A DNA stretch of 64,000 bases from Combretum micranthum (taxonomy: Eukaryota; Streptophyta; Magnoliopsida; Myrtales; Combretaceae): the NCBI GenBank assembly GCA_024138025.1, contig JAMXBD010002491.1:1-64000 (forward strand), in the 5' to 3' direction. Positions 1 to 11,200 of this stretch are shown one piece after another. The notes under the pieces are model-generated. The model saw nothing but the letters and a program-made list of their open reading frames with translations, had not been told where the DNA came from and ran no database searches. The translations under genes were made by a program, and so were the position numbers. How positions within the stretch are numbered: the stretch's first letter is position 1; the number at the start of each line of letters is the position of its first letter.

Positions 1-1505
1 ACCATTACCAAGCAAAGAGAAAATGGACAGAAGAGGAACACCAGAAGTTTCTTGAAGCTCTAAAGCTTTATGGTCGTGGCTGGCGTCAGATAGAAGGTAA
101 GGATGCTTCCTTCTGGTCAGCCAAGTTCTCTCTTTTGACTTCAGCCAGCGAAGTAAATCCTCTACCCATGCAGAACATGTAGGAACCAAAACTGCAGTCC
201 AGATACGAAGCCATGCACAGAAATTCTTTTCGAAGGTCATACTGATAAATTGATTGTCTTACATGGATGAGGAAACTGGATTCATGGCTTGCACTCATTG
301 GGCTATGTTGATCCATCTAGTCAAAGCATGTTTTTGGGTGTTAGATGTTTTTCTGATGTTTCTTTCCTTTCAGGTTGCACGGGAATCGGGTAGTGAAACT
401 GTGGGGGTTTCAATTAAAGCAATTGACATCCCCCCTCCAAGACCCAAGCGGAAACCGTTGCATCCATATCCTCGTAAATCTGATAGTACACCTAAGGGGA
501 CAACTAAATCATATGAGCAAGATCGTTCCCTTTCTCCGAACTCATCGGTTGCAGACAAAGATATACAGTCTCCTACATCGGTTTTGTCTTCGATTGGTTC
601 GGGCAGATCAAAGTCTCCGACTTCAGAGAACCAAAGCCGATGCGGTTCCCCAAATTCATGTGGTACGGTTAATATTGTCTGTTCAATATCCAATGCACCG
701 GCGAAAGGGGATAATGGATACTCAACACCAGTTGAAACCTGTGCTGATACATCATCAGATAAACTAGAAATGGTGCGGTGCTATTATCTTGATCATGTAT
801 GTTAGTTCCTAAATGAAACTGTTCTGTCCTCTCTGATGTGACTTCTCTCTGTCTTTTCTCAGGAGCATGATACTACTTCGAAGATCAATTCATACTTCAA
901 GGGCACATCGGACATAGAAGAATCAGGCACATCTATCAAGCTGTTTGGAAGGACAGTTTCATTGAAACACATTGGGAAATTGTCTTCTTCTTCAAAAGAG
1001 GATACTTCTACCTCACCATCTCTTACACATGGCCACAACAGTGTTGGTGAAACTATAGAATCAAAACAACTTGACACGCTATTGTCCCTAGGAAACATGC
1101 ATGATAACCATAACTTATCTTATCATGCTACCTCAGTTATTCATTCTGTGGAAAGCCAGAATGATGATGTTAGCTCTGCAGACTGTGTTTCTAATAGAAG
1201 TCCACTGGTATATGCCACCCCGATTAAGCCCACTGTAATCCAGGCATCACTAGATTGTAGAGAAAAAGAGCTTTAGGGAGTATCTGAGGGAAAGCTCCTC
1301 ATCTAGTCGCAGAATAGTTACAAATTCCAAACATAGAGAAAAGATTTTAGATTCTGAGGAACAGTCATGCGGCAGCAAGACTGATGGGGGTGGGATGAGG
1401 AGAGGATTCGTGCCCTATAAAAGATGTTTGGCAGCAAGAGAGATGAAGTCACAAGTGACCTCGGAGGAGGAGCGACAGGGGCAAAGAGCCCGTGTGTGTT
1501 CTTGA
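1..1505 (+). CDS. REVEILLE-type MYB-like (SHAQKFF) transcription factor, 3' part
   Basis: Nuclear DNA-binding protein of the RVE1/RVE2/RVE7 kind, a family known from circadian-clock output and evening-element binding. The window opens inside the MYB-like domain (frame 1, TITKQREKWTEEEH). Exons read 1-96, 174-235, 374-772 (or 374-796) and 863-1505, all with GT-AG borders and compatible phases. The first two exons join into KLYGRGWRQIE and then HVGTKTAVQIRSHAQKFFSK. Exon 3 opens VARESGSETVGVSIKAIDIP, followed by the family proline-rich PPPRPKRKPLHPYPRK block. Exon 4 holds KLFGRTV and the C-terminal signature VPYKRCLAARE...EERQGQRARVCS ending at TGA 1503-1505. Exon 4 is broken: its frame meets TAG at 1274-1276, while the signature lies one base over, so about one extra base is present in the A/G run 1262-1270. 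This is either a sequencing indel or a real null allele. The 5' exons are missing off the left edge. Family call firm; exact paralogue not determined. Confidence 0.9.
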
Positions 1506-2240
1506 GCTACCTATAATTTGTGTTAGGTCAGTTTTTGGGCTGATGGCACCTGGGAACTGGCAACAGTAGGAAGGTGCCGTTTGGACTGCTCAAGCTCAAC
1601 CTGATGGGAAGCTGAAATTGTAGCATGTAGATACAATTTTTTTGAGGCCAAGTATCAGAGGGTTAAAGCTGGAAAGCTGGAATGCGCGACTTCTACACTG
1701 TGCCAGCATAGCAGTCCGCTCATTCGGGAGAGGAGAATCCGAGTGTCTAGCTGTTGGTGCTGCCTGCCATTTACTTCTCAATAACATGTCCAGGAGGTGG
1801 ATTCAGAGACCAATAAGCACCTTCTGTTTGCAGCTCTTACATGCATTTAATCATAACTGTAGATTATCTTATATCATGCTTTCTTGTTCCTTTCCTCACA
1901 TGGTCTCTGGCTTATTTCTGTACTGCCAGATTTGCGTGGATGTATTCAATTGACCGGACATTTATTGAGATTAAGTTGTTCGATGATGTTTGGAACATTT
2001 GCAGTTTCAACTGGTTCTAAGTTTGAAATCATCCGGATGGAGTGGATAAGTTGCGATTCAAGCAGCTCATCTTTGAAATGGCTTAACTGTATATATGAAA
2101 AAAGTTAGGCCCTTAGAAGTCTTGTAGCACCATATGTTCATCAATCCTCTCTTGAAATGGAATATGACCAAATTCCTTGTCTATGCAAATTGTCTTTTTG
2201 GACTTAGCGAATTGTGATAGTCATATAACCGGAATACAGA
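1506..2240 (+). other. 3' UTR and downstream flank of the RVE-like gene
   Basis: No ORF with family resemblance. Base composition stays more balanced than the very AT-rich DNA that starts near 2240, which fits transcribed 3' UTR. No unambiguous polyadenylation signal could be fixed. Short ORFs here look like chance frames. Confidence 0.45.
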
Positions 2241-3255
2241 TTTAATAATAATAACGACAATAATAAGGGTTAATTAGATTATAGGTATGGATATTTTTTT
2301 AAATTTTTTTTTAAAAAAATTATAAAGAATAGATATGAATAAAAAAATTAGTAGTTTTTACTAAAGATAGAATAAATTAAATATAAATCGTATATATATT
2401 ATTTTTGAAAAAAATAGGTATAAATAAAAAATAAATTCAGAATCATGATTTATGTTTGGTCAATTTGTAACTATATGGTCTATGTTGATTTTTTTGATAA
2501 CTAGATGATTTGAATTATATATAGAAGTGTTAATGTTATTTAATAATTCTAGAATGACGTGTATAATTGATAAGTTATAAAGATTAATTTCACATTTTTT
2601 TCAATTTTCTCATTTAAAAGAAACAATTTGTAATATTTTAGTTTATTTTGTTTTTATTTAGTAATATATTTTATTAAATTAATTCTTTTAATCCAATAAG
2701 ACACTTAAAACATATCCCCCTAGTCGTAAGTACTTACACTTGTGTATAAAGCTAGGATTATTTATTTGTAAAAATTTAATTATTATTAGTTTGTTAACCT
2801 TGCAATTTTAAATATCAAATCTTTGGTGTTCGATTTCAGTCTTAGGTGGATGAAAATTTTTTGTCTTGGGAATATTGTTTCCATCTTCTTCTATAATTGG
2901 TATGCATATATAAAATGATAATAACTGTTTGATTTTATTTTTAAAATATTTTTATTTTTTAAATTTATTTAATACATGTTAATTATTTATTTGCTGAGAT
3001 TAAGAACCCAGGACGGCAAATATTTTTCCACCATTGGTTGTGCCACTTCTAAATTTTCAATTACCCGTGCTCCTTTATTTGCTGGTAGTGTTTGTTATCG
3101 TGACTACTTATTTCGCGAGTTCCAAAAGGTAAGTCATTATCAGGTGCATGCATTTTCACTTGTTACATATATATTAGAGATGAATCACATGTTTTTAATT
3201 ATCACCCTATTTTATCAATTACTTATCCAAGCACTTGATTCTACGGGTTCTCCTC

Positions 3256-3286
<31 letters not shown>

Positions 3287-3711
3287 GAGAGACCTATATT
3301 CTTGGAAAAATCCGACATTTTGGTATTTATATGTGGTACTAGGAAAGGAACACGAGAGGTTTTCTTAAAGTAGCATGCAAGAATATGTACTTGGTTACAG
3401 GCTGTGTAGGTAAACATAACACAAGGTCAAATAATTTGAAGGTTAAGATGGTGTATCATGAAAATCCCCGTTTTGAATCTTAGTTCAATCGTCATGTATC
3501 AAGAATGATGATAATAAACATTTCTTGAATCCCAGAAGTGAATTTCCAACAATTTTTTTTTCAGGAGGCACAAGGGTTGCAGATGTTTTACTTAAAAAAA
3601 GTCCTATTCATCCACTGCCATGGCAGATGCTGCACTTTCAAGAATTTTTTGGAGTGGATAATTGCTAATTCTGCTAGGGAACCGCACATTAAAGATGGCA
3701 GGAAGCTCTCA
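2241..3711. other. AT-rich intergenic DNA between converging genes
   Basis: Low-complexity AT-rich sequence with a T-run at about 3260-3286. A stretch at about 3001-3126 has balanced composition, an open frame and a GTAAGT donor-like end, but no family was recognised. The RVE-like gene (+) and the RRM gene (-) converge on this interval, so the 3' UTR of the RRM gene probably occupies its right end. Confidence 0.4.
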
Positions 3712-6700
3712 TCAACTATTCGCGATTTGATGAGTTTCTCTTGATATATCAGGCGAGGGTGCTTTGCCCAACAGAATTGCAGCAATCTCACCTTGATATC
3801 TTTCAGAACTGTCTTGGGTTTTGTTTATGGCTTGCTGTAGCTCTGATCTTGGTTTGGCAACTTCGACAAAAATCACCCTGCCATCAAGGAACTGATATAA
3901 CAATTGTTAGACTTGCAATAGCAATATACATTTCTAAACATCCTAGGGGAACTGAAACTTCTTTAAATGAAGACAAAGGAAAGAGGATCAAGGACGAGAA
4001 GGCCGTCCTTGGGAGCAAGAGAGATGTGGATTTCTCGTTAAACCTTTTTCAGTTGCCTTGGCAATTTTGCTCAACAATCAATATGGATGAAACAGAAAAT
4101 AGCGATAAGACTACACAGGTTATGCTCTTTATTCCATATCTGCAATCCAATCTAACAATTGACCTGCTCTAATCTTATGGATTGAGAGGCTGACATGTTA
4201 AAGAAGTCCACATAAGCCAGTTACTATTGTGAGAGAAAAAGAGATTTGCAGATGGGTGATCATACTAATGCAATTAGCTCAGGTATATATTTTCTTTTTC
4301 CTCCTCGGAGCAAGCAACTAAGCAAGCTACAAAGAATGTAAATTGAATTTTACAAATGAGAAATGGGGATTTTCTCTCACATTCATTGGAGTTGCATATA
4401 TGCAACCCTCCAATTCATTGACCTTATCATTTCCCATACCTTGAACATCACTATGAAGTGATAACCGATATGATATTTGTTAGTAGTCTAAAATCATCCC
4501 TGCCTCAACAAATCATCTAAAATTAGAAAGAATTTTCCTTCACATTTCGGTTATTTATCCCCTGCGGGCTTTCTACCTCCCAAAGAAGGTGGGCCAATGG
4601 GGGGAAAAGAGAAGTGCAAAAATGCTGGATTAATGAAAAATACCACAATAGATATTGAGCAGTTACCTTCCCATGCATCCCCTCAATAGCTCTTTGTGAT
4701 TCTTCTTCAGTAGAGTAGCGGAGGAATGCAAATCCTCTTGGTCTGTTTGCAATTTTATCCATCACGACGTTGACTGCAAAACAAAAGAAGTCAGTATCTG
4801 TCCTGACTCCTAAGAGGAAGAGTTTAATATGAATCGTTGTTCCATAGAATCTCCTCACAGAACTTCCAAACTAATGACACAAATGGAGACATAGAAACAG
4901 AGGAAGGCTGATACACAAACGCATAAAAACCACAAATGACGAAGGATAGATGGAACTTAAATAGTAAAGGTTCCAACCTTCTACAAGCCGGCCAAAATCT
5001 TTGAATGCATTTCGTAAGCTCTCTTCAGTGGTTCGAAAAGAAAGTCCTGCATGTGATAATCAAACTTGTGATAATGAATACCCGATTATATCAAATTGAA
5101 GATGTTTCGATCTCTACTTGCAGGAGTATATAGCAATAGCAGCTGGGTCTCAAGCTAAACATTTAGACAAATGGGAGAATGACATATGAAGGCATTGACA
5201 TGTAATCGAATCTAAGCAACAGCAAGCAGAAATGATACCAACAGCTTTTTAACTTGAACAGGAAAGAAATCAATATATAGATGCCTTCCACTTACAGATC
5301 CCAGCAACTAAATACAGAAAGCAAGCCAGAATCCATTTTATTGCTAGATCACACTGTACAGCATAGTCATAAATTTTTAGCCAGGTTGGATTCCTCTAAA
5401 CTTTTGGTAAATGTGAGCAGACAAATTATTTTAAATGCTTCTCACAGCAAAATCCCTTGAAGATGCAGTGTGAACTACTATTTCAATACAAAAAATGGAC
5501 AATTTATGAGAAACAGATGGGGGCCTGTGGTATTATGGTACTCGAACCAATTGAAAGGTAGATGATGGGGTTCGAATCCACCCTTTCCACTCTCATATCT
5601 GACATGTATATATGTATGACTGTATGTGTAATGAAAAAAAAAAATGATGTTCTATAGCAAAGATGCATAAAATGTAAAAAAAAAAAGAAACGTCTGCTGT
5701 ACTCAGCTTAAGCTGTTGCCATTTGAAATAAAAAAAGATGATAATAACAACAAAGTTACAACAATAACAAGAACAACAATTACAGCGAAGTTGAGGGGTT
5801 CTCCATAACTCAACAACTAAGTCCTTGATTGCATCCTATGTAGAAATTACAAGATGCTCCGCAATGACAAAATCAACCTGTCAGTCGTTTAATTCCATTA
5901 TTAGCTTGCAAAGAGCTTCCCATAGCAGTCACAAAAAATGACACGCTAAGGCTTCGGATAAACAGAAACAAAAGGGCAAATTACAGCACAATCGCAAGAG
6001 CCTGCACGGTTATGCGAAGTTTTGCCTGCAATTTGTTTATTTTCAATTGAATGCCCCACCATTCTGATCATCTCACTACAACTTTGTTTAAGAACAAATT
6101 AAATCAATCCAATCCAAATATCCTCATACTCTGCTAAGACAAGTGTTTCTCTAATTGTGCCATCACAAAATCATCGAATCATGGGTAAGTCCAAAATACC
6201 AAACTCCCTGAATTGCATTGATTGTTATCCCATACAAACCAATGCCTCACCAAATAAGACTATAACCCTCCACTCGAACCAAATTAAGGAATCAGAATCC
6301 ACTCGATGCACCCAATTGGAAAAATTTTCAAAAAAAAAAAAAAAAAAAGCCCAATTTGACAACATACAATAAGTTACTATTACAAAAGGTCATAAATTGG
6401 TTCATACGCAATATAAAGGGTAAGTATCTCTAAAACCATCAAGTACTAGAACAACAGTATAACACAATAAAAACAATGTTCGAGGGATTTAGTTACAGTT
6501 TTCTTTAAGAGAAATGACTCACCACTGACATAAAGCTTCTTACTTGAGCGTCTGGAGGGAAGGGGAACAGAGTCTGAAGAAGTTGTAGCACTACAAGCCA
6601 AGACAAGAGGGTTTCGGCTTCCATGTCTGAGAGATAAACAAGTGGAAGAAGAAAGAGAGTGATGAGTAGAGTTGGTTTGAAATAGAGTTTTGAGTCTGGG

Positions 6701-6775
6701 AGGTTCTATTTGATTGTTAACTAGAGAAAATGGGACTGAGAGTATGTTGTTGACAGCCATTGGATTAGTACTCAT
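3712..6775 (-). CDS. ORRM6: Chloroplast organelle RRM-domain protein (ORRM6-like), complete, 4 exons
   Basis: Single-RRM RNA-binding protein predicted to enter the plastid. Known ORRM proteins act in plastid C-to-U RNA editing; the editing role here is inferred. Exons on the minus strand: 6775-6523, 5046-4978, 4773-4667 and 3891-3712. The lengths (253, 69, 107, 180) keep one frame and give 202 residues. Residues 1 to about 78 are Ser/Thr-rich with few acidic residues and look like a transit peptide. The RRM follows: RNP2 KLYVSG split by intron 1, GLSFRTTEESLRNAFKDFG, then VNVVMDK, RNP1 RGFAFLRY, and AIEGMHGK joined to FLDGRVIFVEVAKPRSELQQ. Start ATG at 6775 was chosen over an in-frame ATG at 6988 because it directly precedes the transit-like segment. 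The tail after the RRM is short, as in the family. A good donor (CAAG/GTGAGA) inside exon 4 might allow another terminal exon. This is the only multi-exon host gene here without a frame break. Symbol is by resemblance only. Confidence 0.88.
5519..5644 (+). mobile_element. tRNA-derived SINE-like insertion in intron 1 of the RRM gene
   Basis: The unit starts near GGGGCCTGTGG, has a box-A-like TGGTATTATGG (5528-5538), a perfect box-B-like GGTTCGAATCC (5569-5579), then a short unrelated tail and an A-run (5634-5644). This order (A box, B box, tail, poly-A) is typical of plant tRNA-type SINEs. It lies antisense to the host gene. No convincing target-site duplication was found, and the cloverleaf does not close well, so it is not a functional tRNA gene. 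Confidence 0.5.
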
Positions 6776-7639
6776 GGAATATGCTGTGCAGAATTTGCAG
6801 GAGAATGAAATTCTGTGTGATGGGATTTGGTTTTTCGTTTGTTTGGTCGGTTTAGGATAAGATAGACATGGAACCGAACTACCCCGGACCTGGGTTGGGA
6901 TATTAAACGAGGTAAACTGGCAGTGGACCGTGTAGAGGTGTTTTTGGGTATGTTCAGATTGCAAATCAATGCACTTGTTCTTGAGCAATCACCGTCTATG
7001 CATTCGAATTTGGTCAGAAAACAAGTCGAGTTACCGAAATAATCTGAACTTAAAGCTCAAAGTAAAACTCTAAAACCCTCTAAACAAGTTTGTTTAAACT
7101 TACTTATAAGTTAGGTTTGCCAATAAATTTGTTTAGGCTTACGGCGAGACTTGTTAATAAATATACTAATAGGTTTGTGAAATAATTCATAGTAGGCTAA
7201 TGTTTATATTTATAATTGTAATATATAAATAAATAATTAAAATAAAAATTAAATTATTAAATATATATGTATATATATAGTTTGCAACTCTTATTTATTC
7301 ATTTTATATATTAAGAAAAGAAAATCAAGTAAAAAAAGTTAAATAGAAACCAAACCAAAATAAAGCTTTTTAACTAAGCAATCACACTCACACTTCAATT
7401 TAAACCACAAAAAGTTTGACTTAAGCTGATTTGTAATCGAGTTAAATTCGAATTTAAATATGAATGCTCTATGAAATTCACCTTAAGCTCAATTTGGTCA
7501 TTTTTAATGCAAACTGAGCCAATGCTTAGCCTAACTCTGCTCATCAATTGTAGCCTTGGCTATGTTAATAAATTGTAGTTTCTTAACACATGTATGGATT
7601 TAATATGGGATAGGTATTTAGTTTAACGGTTTATTTTTT
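6776..7639. other. 5' flank of the RRM gene and AT-rich intergenic DNA
   Basis: 6776 to about 7000 is probably 5' UTR and promoter of the minus-strand RRM gene; no clear TATA box was seen at the expected place. From about 7020 to 7560 the sequence has repeated AAGTTTGTTTAAACTT-like and GAGCTC-like words reminiscent of decayed hAT MITEs, but no terminal repeats could be paired. Confidence 0.35.
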
Positions 7640-8283
7640 CAACCCTTCTAACCTCATAGGTAATAATAAGTAAGATGGAATGCGAAAAACAAACTTAAAA
7701 CTCAATTTCAACTTAATGCACATCCCGATAGTTACTGGGTTATCGACTTGGTGCTTTCTTTTATGTCACATCACATGAAAAATTCTTATAAACCTACATT
7801 ACCGGTGATTGTGGTAATGTTAGGATAGAGAATTATGAGACATCTAAAATTGTTGGCATTAGTAGCATTATTTTAAAGACTAATACTAGTTGTTGGTTCT
7901 TTTATAAATGTCAGACATGTTTCGGATATTCACTTATACCTTACATCTATATGAAAGTTAGATGATGAAAGAAATAATGATTCCTTTGCTGAAGGTAATT
8001 GGGAGCTCACCAATTATTTTCTCATAGTGGCTAAAAGAAAGATGAATAATATCCTTTACTTAAACACTAAGTAAAAGAGATGTGAATATGGTAGGCGATT
8101 CTTCAATAAAATCATCAACATTTGCCTAATGTAAAAGGTGCACCTTTGTCTAATGTAAACAACATAGGGCAACTTTTGCTTGATTATGAGCGATAAATGA
8201 CTTCAAATACTTGCCAAGAAGCAACTTTTGCCTAATGTAAAAGGTGCACGTTTGGAAAACTTGTACTAACTATTTTGCTAGTA
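7640..8283 (+). mobile_element. Copia element 1, left fragment (protease and pre-integrase)
   Basis: Degenerate Ty1/copia polyprotein in three broken frames. A protease-start-like WVID is followed by a stretch resembling the GN..SKIVGI..I..TNT block, then LDDERNNDSFAEGNWELTNY, which matches the family's LDDEGY...W.LTKGSLIVA region, and at 8200-8265 the LQILAKKQLLPNVKGA pre-integrase block. The frame breaks off at 8283 and resumes at 13172. No gag was found upstream, so the element is 5'-truncated. It is a dead copy. Confidence 0.75.
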
Positions 8284-11200
8284 TTGGTCCTCTAATTAAA
8301 GCTATTGAGTCTTAAATTTATAGACATATTCTATCTCTTGGTTTGACTGGCAAGTGTATCTATTGTTTATTGGTATGGATGAGTATAAGGTCGTCTCCAT
8401 AGGAAAAAGATGCAAACACTAGTATCAATTGAATTTCCTATTAACTAGCAATCGAATAATTAAGTTAAGTAAATTGAGCCTTAATTAAGCAACTAGACTA
8501 CACTAACTATAAGTGCACTAAACAAAACCACTAAATGACACAATAATAACAACAAAATTAATTTCCAGCAGGTTTACTCCACTATATCAACATGATTCAT
8601 TAGAGTATTCTTTTGATTAATTGTTAACAGCAAAAATTCTTAATTCATCAATATTCTTCTCAGAACTACCCAATTGTAATCTTAATTGCATCCATTATAA
8701 TCTCTCCTAACGAATAGACAAATTAAAATTGCATTAATCGCTACTATTATTCTTGAATTTCACAACACATGAAGCAAACTTTTTAATAATATTTCTATTA
8801 ATAGGAGTAGTTCGTTCTAGTGATCCAAATCTACTAAGTGGAATTGTTTCTCAACACATTCCATCGAGATCTACTATAAGACAATGCCGTACACTGTATT
8901 ATCTTAATTTTATAGAAGTTCTAACCACTAGAGATTAACAATCAATAGGTTAGATTCATATGATTACAGCATTTCATGTTCATGTGATGTTGCAAACCTT
9001 AATTTACTACTCACTTATGATGAAAAAACAATAACAACGATAGAAAAGTAGAAATAAACAAGAAATGAAACATGAGAATAGGGAATAGAAAGAAACCCTT
9101 TTGGATTACAACTGCAAGAATGTTTTTATAAGCACGAACAACGAATTTCGATCGTCTTTCTCAAATTCTTCTTGGAAAAAAATACAGGATAGGACACTTT
9201 AATTTTACAAAATGATACACACGTCTCAAGCTTTCTCTCTCTACAGTTACTCTTTAATTTAATGAACAACTGAAGTGATGTGTATGAATCCTTATGCCCT
9301 AAATAAGATGCACATTCGGACATTGCCCTTAAAAGAAATGTTTTGTGCAGGTTTTTTTCCAAATGTCGGTTCAAACTTTAATAAAAATATCAAAACAAGA
9401 TCGATTACACCCTTCATCATGGGGGTGATCGTCTGTAAACCCCGAGAATTTTTCATACCAGTAAAAATAGACATAAATATAAATATAGAAAATAGATGGT
9501 TAATATTGAACTCAACAAAGACTCTAGAAGAAAACTACAAGTAGTAGTGAAGTTGTATATAGTTTCAAACCTTAAAACAAAGTTTTTTATATAGTATTAA
9601 ATACTACTAATAAGATTTCATGGTGGGTATCGAAAACTCAAGATACAAAAATAACTTGGTTAAGATTTCAAATGAGATAAAGAGCAAATAACCAATTACG
9701 CTTATGGTTAAACGATAACTTAAAGATAAACCGTTAGAGTTATAAATATATAATAAAGCATAAATATATCTATAACTAATAATCTAGACTCCAAATAAAT
9801 ATTTGGATCACACCATTGTTTTAATTAGACTACTCTTAAGCTATTAGAGTCTAAAACGAAAATTGGCCTATTAAGTTTAGAAAATCTTAATCGGGTGAGA
9901 TAAAATCCTAAAAATAATTGATCGTGTAAACTTAAAACTTAAAGTTGAACTCAATAACAAACTAAAAAATGTTAAAAAAAAACAACAACCTAAAAAATTT
10001 GTAAAAACTTTATAAATTTTGAAAACAGACATCCTACCTAACTATCATATTTATACCCATTTTAACTTAATAAACTATCTTAAAATTTAAATAATTATTA
10101 ACTAACTAATAAATAATATTATAACAATAATGAGGTAAATTTCAGTGAAGTGGAGATCAATATATGGCTGGGATTATCTTGAATTCCTCTAGTTGAATTC
10201 TTTAAAGAAAAAGGAGACCAAATTGTAATGAAAGTAAAAGAAAATGAAGCTGAAACCATTGCAAACTAACCAACTTAGCAAAAGCAATTAATGGATGAAG
10301 AAGCCATGCAAAACAAGCAATTTCTGAGGAGAAATTTTTCCATTGCAACGAAACTTCAAGAACAAGAGCTGCTTCATTTCCTCTTTTTTACTTATAAATA
10401 ATACACTATAATAAACAAACAAACAAAACACATAAAGAACACCAAAAACAAAGCCAACAACTCTCTCAAATCATAGCCAAATTCGTCCCTCTTTCCAACC
10501 ATCAAAACTCACCCAATTAATACTCCATAAACAAGCTAGGATAAGGAACTAAAGAAGGTAAGTTAAATTCGTTTTTAGTTAGTTATATGTTAGAACTCTA
10601 GCCTAAACAATATTTTGTTAATCCTAGGTTCGAAATCAACCCAAGAACGGAGTTTAAAACATCAATATCAATCTCAATAAGGTAAGCTTTGATAAAACCC
10701 TAGTTACACTCTTTATATTCAAAAAATAAGGATTATGTACATGGATATGTTGTAAGATGATATATGTGTGTGTGTGTGTATCATGTAAAAACACTTAAAA
10801 ATCATTTAAAAACAAGTTGGATGTGGAAAATCATAAGAAAATGGATCAAAACTCGCGTGAACATAATCCGCAAAAGAACAGGGTTGTACATGGGGAGTTC
10901 ACCACCGCGTGTTCCTCTCGACTTTACATTTTTCGCGAGTCTGTGTTTCCATAATTACACGGCTGGTGCATGGTCATGTACCAAGCCGTGTTCCTCTTGA
11001 CTTCAATATAAAAAATAAAATAAAATAATAATAATAATAAAATTTGTTTTATTTATTTCGAATATCATCATCATCATTATTGCTAATATTAGTATACTTT
11101 ACAAATAAGAATAAATTATGATAATTGTTTAAAACTCAACTTATATGGGTAAAAATATATAAGAATGGAAATTTAAAATAAGCTAAAATATCAAACAACA

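Noticed and set aside
370..693. Long antisense ORF opposite RVE-like exon 3
   Set aside because: Shadow of the real coding frame; no independent family match.
2976..3126. Exon-like stretch ending in AAAAG/GTAAGTC
   Set aside because: No protein family recognised and no partner exon found on either side.
5519..5595. Possible tRNA gene (GGTTCGAATCC box B)
   Set aside because: The acceptor and anticodon stems do not close, and a tail with poly-A follows. A SINE-like element fits better.
10764..11000. 78-codon ORF as a possible gene
   Set aside because: Lies wholly inside the solo LTR, starts in a GT microsatellite and matches no family.
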